Under the pieces are notes generated by a model. The model did not search any database, had not been told where the DNA came from, and saw only the letters and a list, made by a program, of their open reading frames with translations. From Parelaphostrongylus tenuis (Eukaryota > Nematoda > Chromadorea > Rhabditida > Metastrongylidae), in the NCBI GenBank assembly GCA_019055375.1, contig JAHQIW010000215.1, positions 1-64,000 of the forward strand: a stretch of 64,000 nucleotides of DNA. Reading direction: 5' to 3'. Below, piece after piece: positions 32,167 to 42,047 of the stretch (its first letter is position 1; each line of letters starts with the position of its first letter). The position numbers and the translations under genes are program-made.

Positions 32167-32237
32167 GCGTCGGTGGTGCGACGGTAAGCATACGCTCCCG
32201 GAAAGAGTGAGATCTGGGTTCGAATTCCGGCTGACGC
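32167..32237 (+). ncRNA. tRNA-like sequence with complete cloverleaf
   Basis: 71 nt with all four stems paired: acceptor 7 bp, D stem GTGC/GCAT, anticodon stem CGCTC/GAGTG and T stem CTGGG/TCCGG around TTCGAAT. The loop is CCGGAAA, so the formal anticodon is GGA, but position 33 is C and there is no class II variable arm. No T run follows directly. The 5' flank (GTAGCGTAAAAATAGTGCTG) is the same as that of the body at 31905, so the pair is a local duplication. Confidence 0.6.
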
Positions 32238-32517
32238 TAAGTACTCTATCTTCATTAAGATTAACCTTTCGGATATAATATTAGCTTATCTAGTGTGAAG
32301 TGTCTAATGGACGAAAAAAGACTTAAAAGAAGGTCAGCACTGGTATGACATCAGTTCTCGAGCAAGCAGTCGAAGAGCTATGTTTTCACGAGAAACAAAA
32401 TATGTGCGTTTGGGGGTAATTGAACCGGCGTCAAATGTTTGAAAGGCATCCATGTTAACGTCTATCACGAACGCATTTTGGACGTCTTCATCGCTGCAGT
32501 CGTCATTCTGTTCTGAT

Positions 32518-32745
32518 GGGCGCGTATGCGTAGTGATTGAAAGTGCTATGTCGCGCATACGTCGTGCATGGTTTGAACCCCGCTCGTGGTTCCCCAAGCC
32601 TTCTATTTTGATCTGTAGTCGGCGCATTTGTACCATCTGAGAGGATAGAAGCACTGACTTCATTCATCAGTAGGTCATCGGGAGTCATTGTAGAGGCTAG
32701 ATATGCTTTTAACCCTCTGAGGTCAGCGTTGATAGGAAGGTGGTG
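32518..32745 (+). mobile_element. SINE1 relic
   Basis: Strongly diverged. GGGCGCGTATGCGTAGTGAT, a B-box-like GGTTTGAACCCC, GAGAGGATAGAAGCACTGAC and GTCATTGTAGAGGCTAGATA keep the family order. It is followed by the repeat shared with 15600-15715 (32820-32920). Confidence 0.5.
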
Positions 32746-33528
32746 TCGCGGCGTCGCTTCACGGTAGTCAGACGGGCGGTATCTGCATGCTTGCGCATTC
32801 ATGTCTGGGCTCGCTGCTTGCCATCCCACGAGACGCGGCGCCGTTATCACAGTAGCTGAGTGGAATTTGACATGGCGTGGTTAACATCAAAGCGACCTTC
32901 ACGGTCCCCGGGTTAGTCACTTCAAACGAAAGGTTTGGCCAACGCCGAGGGCTTAGAGCTTTTATTATCCAAGTTTGAGCTTTCCAAAACTTCACATAAC
33001 AATTTATTGTGTTGACTCCTTTTCGGAGATGTATTCATATAGATCTCTAAACAGGTTCAGTTCGTTATCATTACCAGTCGATGTTAATGTTCAACAGTTG
33101 ATGGTACCTTTTTTCTTTTAAAGAACTGCAATAGCGAAGTGGTAAAGCAGAATTTCGTGAAATTCTGTAGGAATGGAAGCGTAAATGGGTGAAGAGCAGT
33201 CCTGGTGTCATCAACACTTAGCGATCATATTCTACCACCTATGAGAAAATAAATTCGCTTATCCGTCGAGCGGTAGCCTTGTTGTCATTAGTTTCTATTT
33301 AGGAGGACGCTGAGCTTGTTTTTTGAAGTGACTGTGACCGTTTTGCATGATCACTTTTGGAACTAGTGTCAACGGAATTCTGCTGTTGTCTGTGGTTGCA
33401 GTGATTTCTGTGTTTTTGGAGATGTTCAGCTATCTTCAAGGCCCCGGAATAGGAGATAGCCTGTCATACTGGTGTGATCTCTTCACCTAAGGCAGTCGAC
33501 CTTTGTGGTTTATGGAGAGTTTACTGGC

Positions 33529-33790
33529 ACGCGTTTTGGCATAGTGATCAGGGTCTCTCTGCGATAGAAACAAGGTAGACAATCTATCAACAGTTGTTCG
33601 ATCCCGCGCTTAAAACTCGCCAAGCCTTCCATTTTTCGGGTTACTGAGATTATACCAAGCTTTTCAAAGAGAATATGAGCAGTGACTTGATACCTAGGTA
33701 TGCCACTGCGTAATCATAGTAAAGGTTAGATGCATTCAGTTCTCCTCAATTTTGAAGAATTGATCATCACCGTAATCTTTATCCCTTAAT
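33529..33790 (+). mobile_element. SINE1 relic
   Basis: GTTTTGGCATAGTGATCAGG, GTTGTTCGATCCCGCGCTTA, ACTCGCCAAGCCTTCCATTT, GAGCAGTGACTTGATACC and a terminal AATCTTTATCCC preserve the SINE1 order in very diverged form. Confidence 0.55.
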
Positions 33791-33995
33791 TATCATTTGC
33801 TGCTGTGCAACTCGTATTCTTCCGGGCCAGTCGCAATAAGGTGTTATAGTGAATACTGCGATTAGCCCTCAAACTGCTCGCAGACATTATATCAAACTGA
33901 TTTCCTAAACTGATTACAAACTGACCATACTGAGTACCTGATTAAAAGCTCTGAAAGATGTGTTTAGTTAGAGGTGCTCTGATTCTGAATTCTAG

Positions 33996-34068
33996 GTCAA
34001 TAATCCGTTCTTGATAGACAGTCTCATCGGGAGTGCCCTTACTACAGCAGCACATGAAACCCCCTCCG
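33996..34068 (+). CDS. Candidate exon E3, unknown protein
   Basis: Acceptor TTCTGAATTCTAG and a weak donor GTTCGT. It is phase 0 at the start and phase 1 at the end, with 24 open codons (NNPFLIDSLIGSALTTAAHE). It is followed by a 61 bp intron and a phase-1 exon at 34130, a typical nematode spacing. Confidence 0.45.
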
Positions 34069-34129
34069 GTTCGTTCTGTGTCGCGCTTTTACCACTTCTT
34101 ATTCAAGCTAAATGAGCTTAAAAGTTTAG

Positions 34130-34191
34130 GTGGTGGAAATGACCCGGGAAGCGGTGCTGAGACCAGTGGAGCTAGAAAACGGACTTATTTG
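34130..34191 (+). CDS. Candidate exon E4, unknown protein
   Basis: Starts after AAAAGTTTAG in phase 1 and ends at a consensus GTGAGT donor in phase 0. The peptide GGNDPGSGAETSGARKRTYL is Gly/Ser-rich. Phase joins it cleanly to the exons at 33996-34068 and 34371-34455. Confidence 0.5.
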
Positions 34192-34370
34192 GTGAGTATA
34201 CCAGTTTAGTACACCCAAATGTCTGCAAGAAAATGCACAGTTGAACGGTACCAAAATCATGCAGTTTATAAAATCATGTTAAGAAACTAAAATGGCACAA
34301 ACTTTTTGCGCAGTCTAGTAGTTTCTCCCATTTCGTAAGCACGTGCATTGATCCGAATGCATATGTTTAG

Positions 34371-34455
34371 GCCGAACCAGCACAGTGTATATCTAAGGGA
34401 CAACCAACCTCTAGAGGATCTGTGAGCATTGGCGCATGTGAAGATGTTTTTACTG
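34371..34455 (+). CDS. Cassette exon A, copy 1
   Basis: 85 bp, acceptor CATATGTTTAG, donor GTAGTT; phase 0 to phase 1. The peptide begins AEPAQCISKGQPTSRGSVSI and ends ACEDVFT. It aligns codon by codon with 36697-36781 (VEPMQCLPEDQ..., ending AYEDVFT), with identical length, phase and splice contexts. It is the first of three exons present in both cassettes. Confidence 0.6.
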
Positions 34456-34584
34456 GTAGTTATTTATAGGAATCCGCTCTTAAAAGTGCTCCTAAATACA
34501 GAGTTGTAAAGAGTTAATAAATTTGTGAGTGAAGGCTCGATCATTCAGTCCTTGCTTGTTCTTCCTATCCAATACTTCTATTAG

Positions 34585-34690
34585 GGCTATTCTGCCATTT
34601 CAAGGTAACGACTTGAGTACTAACTCAGTGGTCGCTCCATGTGCTGCTGATCATGCTGAGAAAGATACTACAATGGCGTACACTGTTTTG
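34585..34690 (+). CDS. Cassette exon B, copy 1 (likely frameshifted)
   Basis: 106 bp between TTCTATTAG and GTAAAA. Its homologue at 36882-36976 begins GTACTATTCTGCC, whereas here it is GGCTATTCTGCC, one base shorter. Entering from exon A in phase 1, the copy-1 frame then meets a stop. In the frame of copy 2 it reads AILPFQGNDLSTNSVVAPC and ends TTMAYTVL without a stop. Either this copy is a pseudogene or a base is missing in the assembly. Confidence 0.5.
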
Positions 34691-34748
34691 GTAAAACTTA
34701 TTTTGTAAGTCTTGGAAAGGCTTTTGTGGAACCTAGATGAGATTTCAG

Positions 34749-34872
34749 GAAACTGTAGCATCAAAAAGGAGGAAAGAGGAGAGTGAACTTAACTACCAGG
34801 TCTTACCCGCAACCGTAAGTAGTGCCAGAGTCAGTGACAATCAGACGGCGCCACTTCCATATGGACTGGAAG
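34749..34872 (+). CDS. Cassette exon C, copy 1
   Basis: Starts after GAGATTTCAG in phase 0. The peptide includes ASKRRKEESELNYQVLPATV and ends PLPYGLEG. It can end at a GTGTAG donor in phase 1, at an inner consensus donor GTAAGT (34815) in phase 0, or read on to TGA at 34890-34892. It aligns with 37036-37159. Confidence 0.55.
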
Positions 34873-34924
34873 GTGTAGGTTTTCCCATCTGATGTTTTAG
34901 GTATATGTATTAGATATTATACTA

Positions 34925-35005
34925 TTATATCAGCTATTTATAATATATATATTGTATCTATACATTATATATATATATATATATATATATGTACATATAT
35001 ATGTA
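34925..35005. repeat. TA-rich microsatellite
   Basis: TATAATATATATATTG, then a TA run and ACATATATATGTATGG. It lies between the two cassette copies. Confidence 0.85.
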
Positions 35006-35509
35006 TGGAGATATTATTATTATCTCAGATATAATAGATATGTAGGTACTAGTTTTTCCCTTCAATATTCGTTGTCACTTATTCTTTAGGCATTTAATAA
35101 CAAGCAGTGCTTTCAAAGTTCTTATATAGGGCTTTCATGAGAAGCGTTGTGCTTTGTCTGAGCGCGAAAACATTGATATCCCGTCGGTAGGACTACTCGA
35201 TTTTACAGGTTTCTTCTTTATTAGACATTTCCTTTCTAACATCTATCTTATAGGTCTGTGAGAACAGTTATGTCTATAAGAACTTTTTGTTCCGTTTGAT
35301 ATTGTGATCACTGTTACAGGAAATGGTGACCAACTCGAAGAAACGCTAGCATTTTCCAATAGGGAACCGTCAGATTATTTCGCAGGGAGGCACTTGAACT
35401 CAGTCCATGTTTGTTTGTCACATGACTTGCTCATATTTTCTCAAATCATGCATTTCAAAAGATTTTGGTTCTGAATTGGAAGATGACATCAACTGCAAAC
35501 CTCTAAGAG

Positions 35510-35905
35510 TATTGGGTGGTACACAAAACATGTGATCTCAGGCGGGAGTTAATCCCGCGTTTTACTTATATCGGAGTCGCATGCTACCACCGACACTACC
35601 GATCGCACCATGGATTGATTGTAGTTTGGAATAGCTGTCAACTTAACTGGGTTTGGTGCCGGTATCTGTCTACCCGACCAAAACTTGTCAATAGTTGATC
35701 TGCTGATAGATACGACAGGGTGTCGCGATAAAATAGTGATGGCGAAACGGTGGCCTCTGTGGTGTACTGGTAATGTGCCTTCGGTATGGGTAAATGCAGG
35801 TTCAACTCCTCTTAGTGTGGGATGTTTTGCATACCATTCAATAATCTAAAATTTATATTTGTAGCATCAAAACAGTGCTGAAAAGCAGTAAAACTAAAAG
35901 GTTCA
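35510..35905. mobile_element. Degenerate foldback element with tRNA-like arms
   Basis: The left arm is on the minus strand (CTCAGGCGGGAGTTAATCCC, the complement of a B box) and the right arm on the plus strand (TGGTGTACTGGTAATGTGCC and GCAGGTTCAACTCC, then TTTT). The hairpin AGTGCTGAAAAGCAGT near 35866 corresponds to the hairpin beside the elements at 3320 and 17720. This is an old copy of that family. Confidence 0.55.
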
Positions 35906-36696
35906 AACAGCTTCAAATCTTTCTTGTCTAGATAACATCATATCAGTGGAGTTAATCATTTCCTACTCTCTTTGTATTCACAAAAAAAGTGACCAGTGTT
36001 GATATCTATATTAGTTTAGGACTTCGATATAATAAGAGTATATTTTTTGTTCGAGTTGTCGTTTTGCAATTTTGAGAGAAGAGGAGTGGGGAATGAAGCA
36101 GTGGTAGTGATGTCGTTAAAACACGTAGAGCCCTACTTGAGCGCGCCTTAACCCAACCATTTCTGCACCTCTAGCGTCTAGAAATTGCTACGAGATTTAT
36201 GTACTACGATACGGAGCCATAAATTTTCCTTAATTCCGAAGACCTATCAACGTGAAAGCATGGCAATCGCAGTGGAATTGTGGATAAGAGCAATTGATTT
36301 GACCAGTGTTCCACATCAGTCACAAGGAAAGCTATAAATTCTCGAGTAACAACGAACTCTATACGCGAAATTTGAAGTACTTTGTGGGTGATATATGCAG
36401 CGAAACGAATGGAAAGGCGTCAAGTCACCACTCTAGATGTTTTGTGGCATACGCCTAATGACCAACGACCCTACTCAGTTCAGTTCAAGCTGAGCGTTTT
36501 GACTCTTGGTTAGATAAGAACTGTTAGAGTTTTATGAAAGTTTCAGGGCTTGTCAGTTTTAAGTTGACGGATTTCGCAGAAATTACAAGTGCCATATTTT
36601 TGTACTCTCTGTGAGTGTTACGTACTTACTAGCTGCGAGTACATAATTTGTCCCATTTCGTAATTACATGCATTGATTGCAATGCATAATTTCTAG

Positions 36697-36781
36697 GTCG
36701 AACCAATGCAGTGTTTACCTGAAGATCAGCTAACACCTCCAGGATCTGAGAACATCGGTGCATATGAAGATGTTTTCACTG
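36697..36781 (+). CDS. Cassette exon A, copy 2
   Basis: 85 bp after ATAATTTCTAG, ending at GTAGTT; phase 0 to phase 1. It reads VEPMQCLPEDQLTPPGSENI and ends AYEDVFT. All three cassette exons in this copy are open and in phase with each other. The product is acidic, Pro/Ser/Asn-rich and probably disordered. It matches no family I know. Confidence 0.6.
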
Positions 36782-36881
36782 GTAGTTATCTATAGGCTTT
36801 TTTTTTTGGGATACGAGTCGACTTTCATTGAACTTGAGTAATCAGAGCTTAGCTTGTTCTTCCTAACCAATACTTCAACAG

Positions 36882-36976
36882 GTACTATTCTGCCATCTCA
36901 AGATAGCGACGGGAAAAATAATTCAACTGATGTTGATGATCTCGAAGAAAATGTTACTGTGATGGGCATTCTTCCG
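36882..36976 (+). CDS. Cassette exon B, copy 2
   Basis: 95 bp between ACTTCAACAG and GTAAAA, phase 1 to phase 0, 31 open codons (TILPSQDSDGKNNSTDVDDL, ending VTVMGILP). It differs from copy 1 by a small in-frame indel in the middle and by the one-base difference at the start. Confidence 0.6.
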
Positions 36977-37035
36977 GTAAAATTTCTTTTACAAGACTGG
37001 GAAATGGCTTTTATACAACACAAATGAGATTTTAG

Positions 37036-37257
37036 GAAGCTGCAGAGTTAGAAAGGAGAGATGTTGAGCCTAACCTTAGCAGCGGGTTCTTAATCCCAAC
37101 CGTGAATAGTAACAGAGTCAGTCACAATTGTGCGGCGCCACTTTCATGTGGATTGGAAGGTGTAGGTTTTCCCATTTGTGTTTTAGATCATGTTTTCAAC
37201 GTGCGTTCAAGGTGGCTTCATGTAACACTGGATGTCGCTATCAGTTTTGTCTTATGA
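37036..37257 (+). CDS. Cassette exon C, copy 2
   Basis: After TGAGATTTTAG in phase 0. It reads EAAELERRDVEPNLSSGFLI, then SNRVSHNCAAPL and GLEGVGFPI. It may be spliced at GTGTAG (after 37159, phase 1, as in copy 1) or continue to TGA at 37255-37257, adding a more hydrophobic tail. The long-TIR element begins about 160 bp downstream. Confidence 0.5.
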   Translation, partial: EAAELERRDVEPNLSSGFLIPTVNSNRVSHNCAAPLSCGLEGVGFPICVLDHVFNVRSRWLHVTLDVAISFVL

Positions 37258-37616
37258 AGATTGCCTGCTTTGTTCAAAATCTTGACTATATATAGGAAAA
37301 CGTATCAACGAGTCACTTTCTTGATAAACTAGCTAGTGAAAGGAGGTAAATAGGATTGATAATTTCAAAGGCTGATTGATCATCGGTTTTGAAGAACTAC
37401 CTTACGTGGCAGTACGAATTGATTTCTTGGTTCTTTTTGATTATAAGGGAGCAAATGAGAAACCGACCTCATTTGCTGGAGAGGAAACTTTTAATAGGAG
37501 TATCAGAAATCCTTTGAAAGCTGATACTTGAGGTTACAGTCCCACGTCACCGGCTTCTCTTAACATCCTTTTATGACGACGTAGCATCCAGGAAAAAAAT
37601 TGTGTTTCGTACTTAC

Positions 37617-37649
37617 CGTGCGCCATCATTTCTATACGCTTATAATTCG
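37617..37649 (-). CDS. Candidate small exon, minus strand
   Basis: 33 bp between the acceptor TGCTTACAG and the consensus donor GTAAGT, phase 1 at both ends; codons NYKRIEMMAH. It lies downstream of the exon at 37717-37900 and fits it in phase, with a 67 bp intron. The short size makes this tentative. Confidence 0.3.
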
Positions 37650-37716
37650 CTGTAAGCACGAAAAGCATACCAGCGTGTAGAGATTTTTCCGTAGTGTCAG
37701 AATCATACGTTTTTAC

Positions 37717-37900
37717 CTGAAGTTCTTGTCGATGGGGTAAAAAAATCTCCAGTTGAATAACAATAATTCAAATGCCATTTATCGCCCCGACTCCTCGATC
37801 TCATGGACTGATCGATAAATATAGTCGCCGAAAATGTAAAACTCGATCGACTTCCCTGCTTAACAGTATCTCCAGTAGATAAGCCCAGCGTTGGAATCAT
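37717..37900 (-). CDS. Candidate exon, minus strand, inside TIR element
   Basis: 61 open codons from an ATG (MIPTLGLSTGDTVKQGSRSS, later WHLNYCYSTGDFF), ending at a GTAAAA donor in phase 1 (TTCAG|GTAAAA). It is Ser/Thr-rich with a repeated L/Y-S-T-G-D motif. It may be a transposon-encoded or captured host exon. Family unknown. Confidence 0.35.
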
Positions 37901-38324
37901 TGGAACTTACGACATCGAATAATTACTAATAGTCTAGAGAAAGAGATCTGTCTGACGAAGTGTAAAGCGTCTCCAAAAAGCAAACGTGTTTTTTGAGTTT
38001 TTCGAAACTTGTATTATCTAATGAGTATTAGCACTATAAGGAAGTTTTTTGTCCAGCGTAATATAAACGAGTTAAGAAAAAGATTACTTGGTTTTGTGAA
38101 ACATAATCTTATCTTGGATTTCACAGTGTTACAAAAGGGTGTTTTGAAAAACGGACCACGTGGGGCTGTGGCATCAAGTCTCAACTTTCAAGTGGTTGCT
38201 AACATTCTTATGTAAGTTCCTCTCCAGCGAATGAGGTCGATTTCATTTGTTCCCTCCTAATCAGAGAGAACCGATCTTTTCACTGTGCGCTCAAGAAATC
38301 CAATGACTGGTTGGCTATAGTGAC

Positions 38325-38535
38325 GCTCGGCGCAGCTTAACGGGATTAATTCCTACCCTTGAACACTCTCCAGCTACCAATAACGAACCAGCCTGGCTAT
38401 CCTCGAGAATTCAGGGAGATGCAATTGACCAGTTCTTTATGACATTCATGGGGAAGATAAATTCTCAATCAAGTGATGAACGCGAGAAGCCGAGGTGAAT
38501 GCTGAAAGTAGTGGGATCTGCGCAGTAAAATAAAA
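38325..38535 (+). mobile_element. SINE2 copy
   Basis: GGTTGGCTATAGTGACGCTC (altered head), GAACACTCTCCAGC, GAACCAGCCTGGCTATCCTC and GCTGAAAGTAGTGGGATCTG are in family order. It begins 25 bp after the long-TIR element. Confidence 0.7.
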
Positions 38536-38727
38536 GTATGGTAGAATCAAGTAAGGTGATAAAGGAAATTCGTAGACTATTTGTGGACTTAATATTGGCT
38601 TTCAAACTCATCTTTGATTTCAATACCACATACAAAAAATCTGGTGTTGAACAGTTGAACTTCCGGTGGTGTTTGTGAGCTTTTTGGCAGAGTCTTTATT
38701 TCTAACTGGAAGTATAATTTGTTCTGA

Positions 38728-39025
38728 AGCGCGTGTGGCGCAGTAGTTAGAGGTGCTTTGCGACGTGCACGTGAACGATTAATAGATGGACATGGTGCGA
38801 TTTTGCCTAAGGTTCATCAAGCCTTTCAACGCTTCGGAGTCCTTGACTTCACACCAAACTTGTTTGGGAGGATAGCAACTCTGATTCGATACATCGGTAG
38901 CCCAGCTCACTGCGAAGTAATTGTAAAAGCCAGGCCGGCAGTGATTACCCTCGAACGGATTAATTTAAGACGAACGCATGACGCATCGCTCAGTGATTGG
39001 ATAACACTAAAAACTCATCCTTTCT
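38728..39025 (+). mobile_element. SINE1 copy (diverged)
   Basis: The head GAAGCGCGTGTGGCGCAGTA, CTTGTTTGGGAGGATAGCAA, CGCATGACGCATCGCTCAGT and a final CTCATCCTTTC are in the right order. The B box is lost. The 101-codon ORF across it is therefore not a gene. Confidence 0.7.
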
Positions 39026-39567
39026 ATTCTTTTCATATGTCCTATGTTCAAAAACTTTTTTAACCTGTGGGCCACCACATGATTTTTGGCCTCAGATTTA
39101 GCTATCTATAATTAGACTGTACTTTTTCTGTCGAGGAGATGAATTCACAGCCAGCTTAGCGACGTCACTGCGATCTAGGTCCCTATATTTTTTAATCAAG
39201 TGAAAAATATATAAATTTATAGGTTACTCAAACTAATACAATTTAGTGTTCGCAGTGGTTCAGTTGTCGGAAGGAACTGTGCATACATTTGCGAGACGAC
39301 CACTTTCTTCCAGTTTCTATAATACGTGTTACTTTCTCCATAAGGGCGATGTACCCGGTGAATTCATAGAATTTCTATTTCTTTGTTATAACCTTGTTTA
39401 GGATAAGGATTCTTCAGCAAACTTCAACTGATGTAGTGAATGTAGGACCATTTGTGTAGAAATTTACCGACGACATTCCTTGGAACCAGATGATGTTACT
39501 TAATAGCTGTCTCATTTTTTGCAAATTCTTCTATTCGAACTACTAAGTTCAGTATTCCAAATAACAG

Positions 39568-39705
39568 GCCTTCTTGGATGATCTTGCGAGTGAGCGCACA
39601 ACTTACCGGACAGACGAACATGATGGAAGACGGACTGTGTATAGTTGTCGATGGTTACTTTCCAGCCGAGACACGACGCCTTTGCGACTGCTTGATGCAG
39701 CAGAA
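39568..39705 (+). CDS. Candidate exon E5, unknown protein
   Basis: 138 bp between CAAATAACAG and the consensus donor GTAAGA, phase 0 at both ends; 46 open codons. The peptide contains DDLASERTTYRTDEHDGRRT and ends RLLDAAE. Length, borders and composition make it one of the best exon candidates here. The downstream duplicate lacks this stretch. Family unknown. Confidence 0.55.
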
Positions 39706-40666
39706 GTAAGATTTACTATCACATAAAGTTTGGAGTAGCACTTGTCGTAAACACCTGGAGACTGTTCGGTTCAAAAAGATTCTTCATTCTATCAGGTGCT
39801 GTAAATTTACGACCAAGATAACGTCTACTTCTGTGGATTGTGCTCACTCCATGTCTAAATCATTTCACTAACCCTTCCACTTCATAGCATATTGTGAAGA
39901 TGGTAACCCCTGTAGCTCTCAACAATGAATTCAAACGTCTATTTCGTGATGAAAAAACAATGGTCATTGAATGGGTTGGCCCAATTCACTGACCTCTCTG
40001 TTCATAGCACACTGTGAATATGGTAACCCGTGCACATTGTGAAACTGGTGATATCTGCCTCTCAACGCTGAATTCAAGTCAAGCACCTCACATTTACTTA
40101 GCATCTAGAGGAATCGTTGGTTTCGCTAGACGAAATCTCTCCTCTTCAGTAGTCACATCGGCAATGGATTAGGTGTAAACTCATTTATTACGGTTGAAAG
40201 CTGTAGTTTCTTCTTGATGGTGTAATATTTTCGATGATCCTAGCATGAATATGAAGTTCCGAATGATTTTACTACATCAGTAGTCTTTAATCTGAGCTAA
40301 GACATGTTTGTTCAACACGTTCTACCCGATGTGTAGTCTATAGGTTTATGCACGATTTAACAGTCTAAATCTTCAATTACTGCTCACTGCTTAGTAATTT
40401 TTCGTTATCTGCTTTTGGGGAATTGACTAATGGAGCGACTATTTCAAGAAACTAATTCATTTTTTGCGCATCCCACGAAAGTATTCGTGGATTGTGTGGT
40501 ATGGTTAAAAGAAAAACGCTACCAGCGGAATGTGTTAACGTTAGGAAAGTTTTTTTTTTATTCACTTTTCAAAGCAATATGTAATTCACGTAGTCACGAC
40601 TAGGTAATTTGAATGAAGTAATTTTTCTTCTGTGATATCCTTCTCGGTTCTTTACTACTTTATCAG

Positions 40667-40831
40667 ACAGCGATGTTTCAGGGCGAACTTTTGTCCTGTT
40701 ATGCCAAGAATTGTGCAAACTATTCCGCCGTCCCCACACGTCGTGGTCCCTTTGTCAGGCAAGGAGGAGTTTGTCCGGCTTTCGTCGTCGTCAAACACAG
40801 TAGGAATAGGTTAGTGTCTTTATCCTCATAG
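40667..40831 (+). CDS. Candidate terminal exon, duplicated at 62098
   Basis: Acceptor TACTTTATCAG, phase 0, 54 codons then TAG. The peptide includes MFQGELLSCYAKNCANYSAV and RRGPFVRQGGVCPAFVVV. The duplicate at 62098-62250 keeps the acceptor AG, the frame and a nearby stop, and much of the peptide. The phase fits the exon at 39568. Another frame is also open, and substitutions between copies show no strong third-position bias, so constraint is unproven. Confidence 0.4.
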   Translation, partial: TAMFQGELLSCYAKNCANYSAVPTRRGPFVRQGGVCPAFVVVKHSRNRLVSLSS

Positions 40832-41299
40832 TAACTTTATATTCCGAAGATAAAGACCACATGAAAAGAACTATGATTTGTATGTAGTGCGAAAATTAGC
40901 ATAATTAGAGTGGAAAGTGGATGTGAAAAAAGATGGTGTAATGATAAAATATCAAAATTTATCATGGGTTCACTACGCGTGCTCCAAAATTTGGTCGTAG
41001 CTGTGAAATGTCTGTAATAAGAAAGTGAGGATTTCTATATCAGTGAAGTAAATCAAAAGAGAAAGTGGAGTAGTTAGTGGCGCAGTCTTTCAAGAGGTAA
41101 CGCGCTTGGTTCGCCCTTCTAGCACTCTCTTGACGAATCGAATGCAAATTCAGTGATCCACACAGTAAATGAATGGTTAAATGAATTGAGTCGATCTTAT
41201 TTCGACAGTGTTTGCACCACTAAATGTGTACTTTTTGTTGTACTGGAAACTAACGCTCTATCAATCGTTGAAGATTTTGAAGTCTTTCTAATAGAAATA

Positions 41300-41508
41300 A
41301 GTGGTTGTCATGCTCGTCACGGCGTGTGCTGGCTAAACACAGTCATCGAATACGTTGGTCGTCGATCACGAACGCCCTATAGAGCGCCGCAGCCAGGCTA
41401 TCCTCGAGATTGCAAGGCGACGTGTTCAACCAGCATTCTTTGTCGTTCAAGAAGAGCATGAAGAAACGAATGAATGTTAGAAGTAGTGGGATCTGTTCAG
41501 TGAGAAAA
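41300..41508 (+). mobile_element. SINE2 copy
   Basis: AAGTGGTTGTCATGCTCGTC, GAACGCCCTATAGAGCGCCG, CAGCCAGGCTATCCTCGAGA, TTGCAAGGCGACGTG, and an end GTTAGAAGTAGTGGGATCTG. Confidence 0.8.
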
Positions 41509-41987
41509 AACACTGTGAAGAGTTTAACATTACTCTTTGCCAGAGTTTGTGTCATCACAAGAAAATGTCAACAGAGAAAAGTGTTGATGATGGACTCATG
41601 CAGTTAATTTTGATTGTTATTGACGAGTTTTGTATTGCTATCAAAATAGTTCCTACTGTCAAAAATATCTCTCTCAATTTCAATTGGGTACTTCGAGCAA
41701 TTAGCGAAATTTTGGAGATGGAAGTCAAGCATTTGGATTGATTGATTCCTTATGAAATCGCAATACATTTGGCTTCTCCAATCGTGGAAAATTTGTTCGA
41801 TTTTTCTGAATTGTTTTTTATTTGCCGTTAGAAACTCAACAATCTCACTGGTAGATTAACCACAATATCATAAGATTTGATCCTCGACACAGCTCATATT
41901 TAGGCTCGAATGAGTAGTTTGTAACTGGAAACTTCCTTGAATCATCGAAAGGTAAAGCACAATAGAAGTCATATGTATACTGTTTAG

Positions 41988-42047
41988 AAATTGCTGAATT
42001 TTTCCAACGTGAAGACCCTCATGTAAATATTATTGCCGTTAACATGG
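41988..42047 (+). CDS. Candidate small exon, unknown protein
   Basis: 60 bp between ATACTGTTTAG and the consensus donor GTAAGT, phase 1 at both ends, 19 codons (IAEFFQREDPHVNIIAVNM). It would join in phase to the exon at 46430, but a mariner and over 4 kb lie between. Tentative. Confidence 0.35.

Larger units (their letters stand above)
37421..38300. mobile_element. Element with ~130-bp terminal inverted repeats
   Basis: The left arm (37421-37549: GATTTCTTGG, AAATGAGAAACCGACCTCAT, TTGCTGGAGAGGAAACTT, ACAGTCCCACGT) is repeated inverted at 38156-38300 (ACGTGGGGCTGT, AAGTTCCTCTCCAGCGAATG, AGGTCGATTTCATTTGTTCC, CAAGAAATC). The inner 600 bp hold two minus-strand exon candidates and no recognisable transposase. 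It could be a non-autonomous DNA transposon or an inversion duplication. Confidence 0.65.

Noticed and set aside
40667..40831. CAP/SCP (venom-allergen-like) protein C-terminus, because of the Cys-x(n)-NYS...GP-V-QG-x-x-C pattern
   Set aside because: The resemblance is weak, the defining CAP motifs are absent nearby, and a second frame is equally open. Left as an unknown exon.
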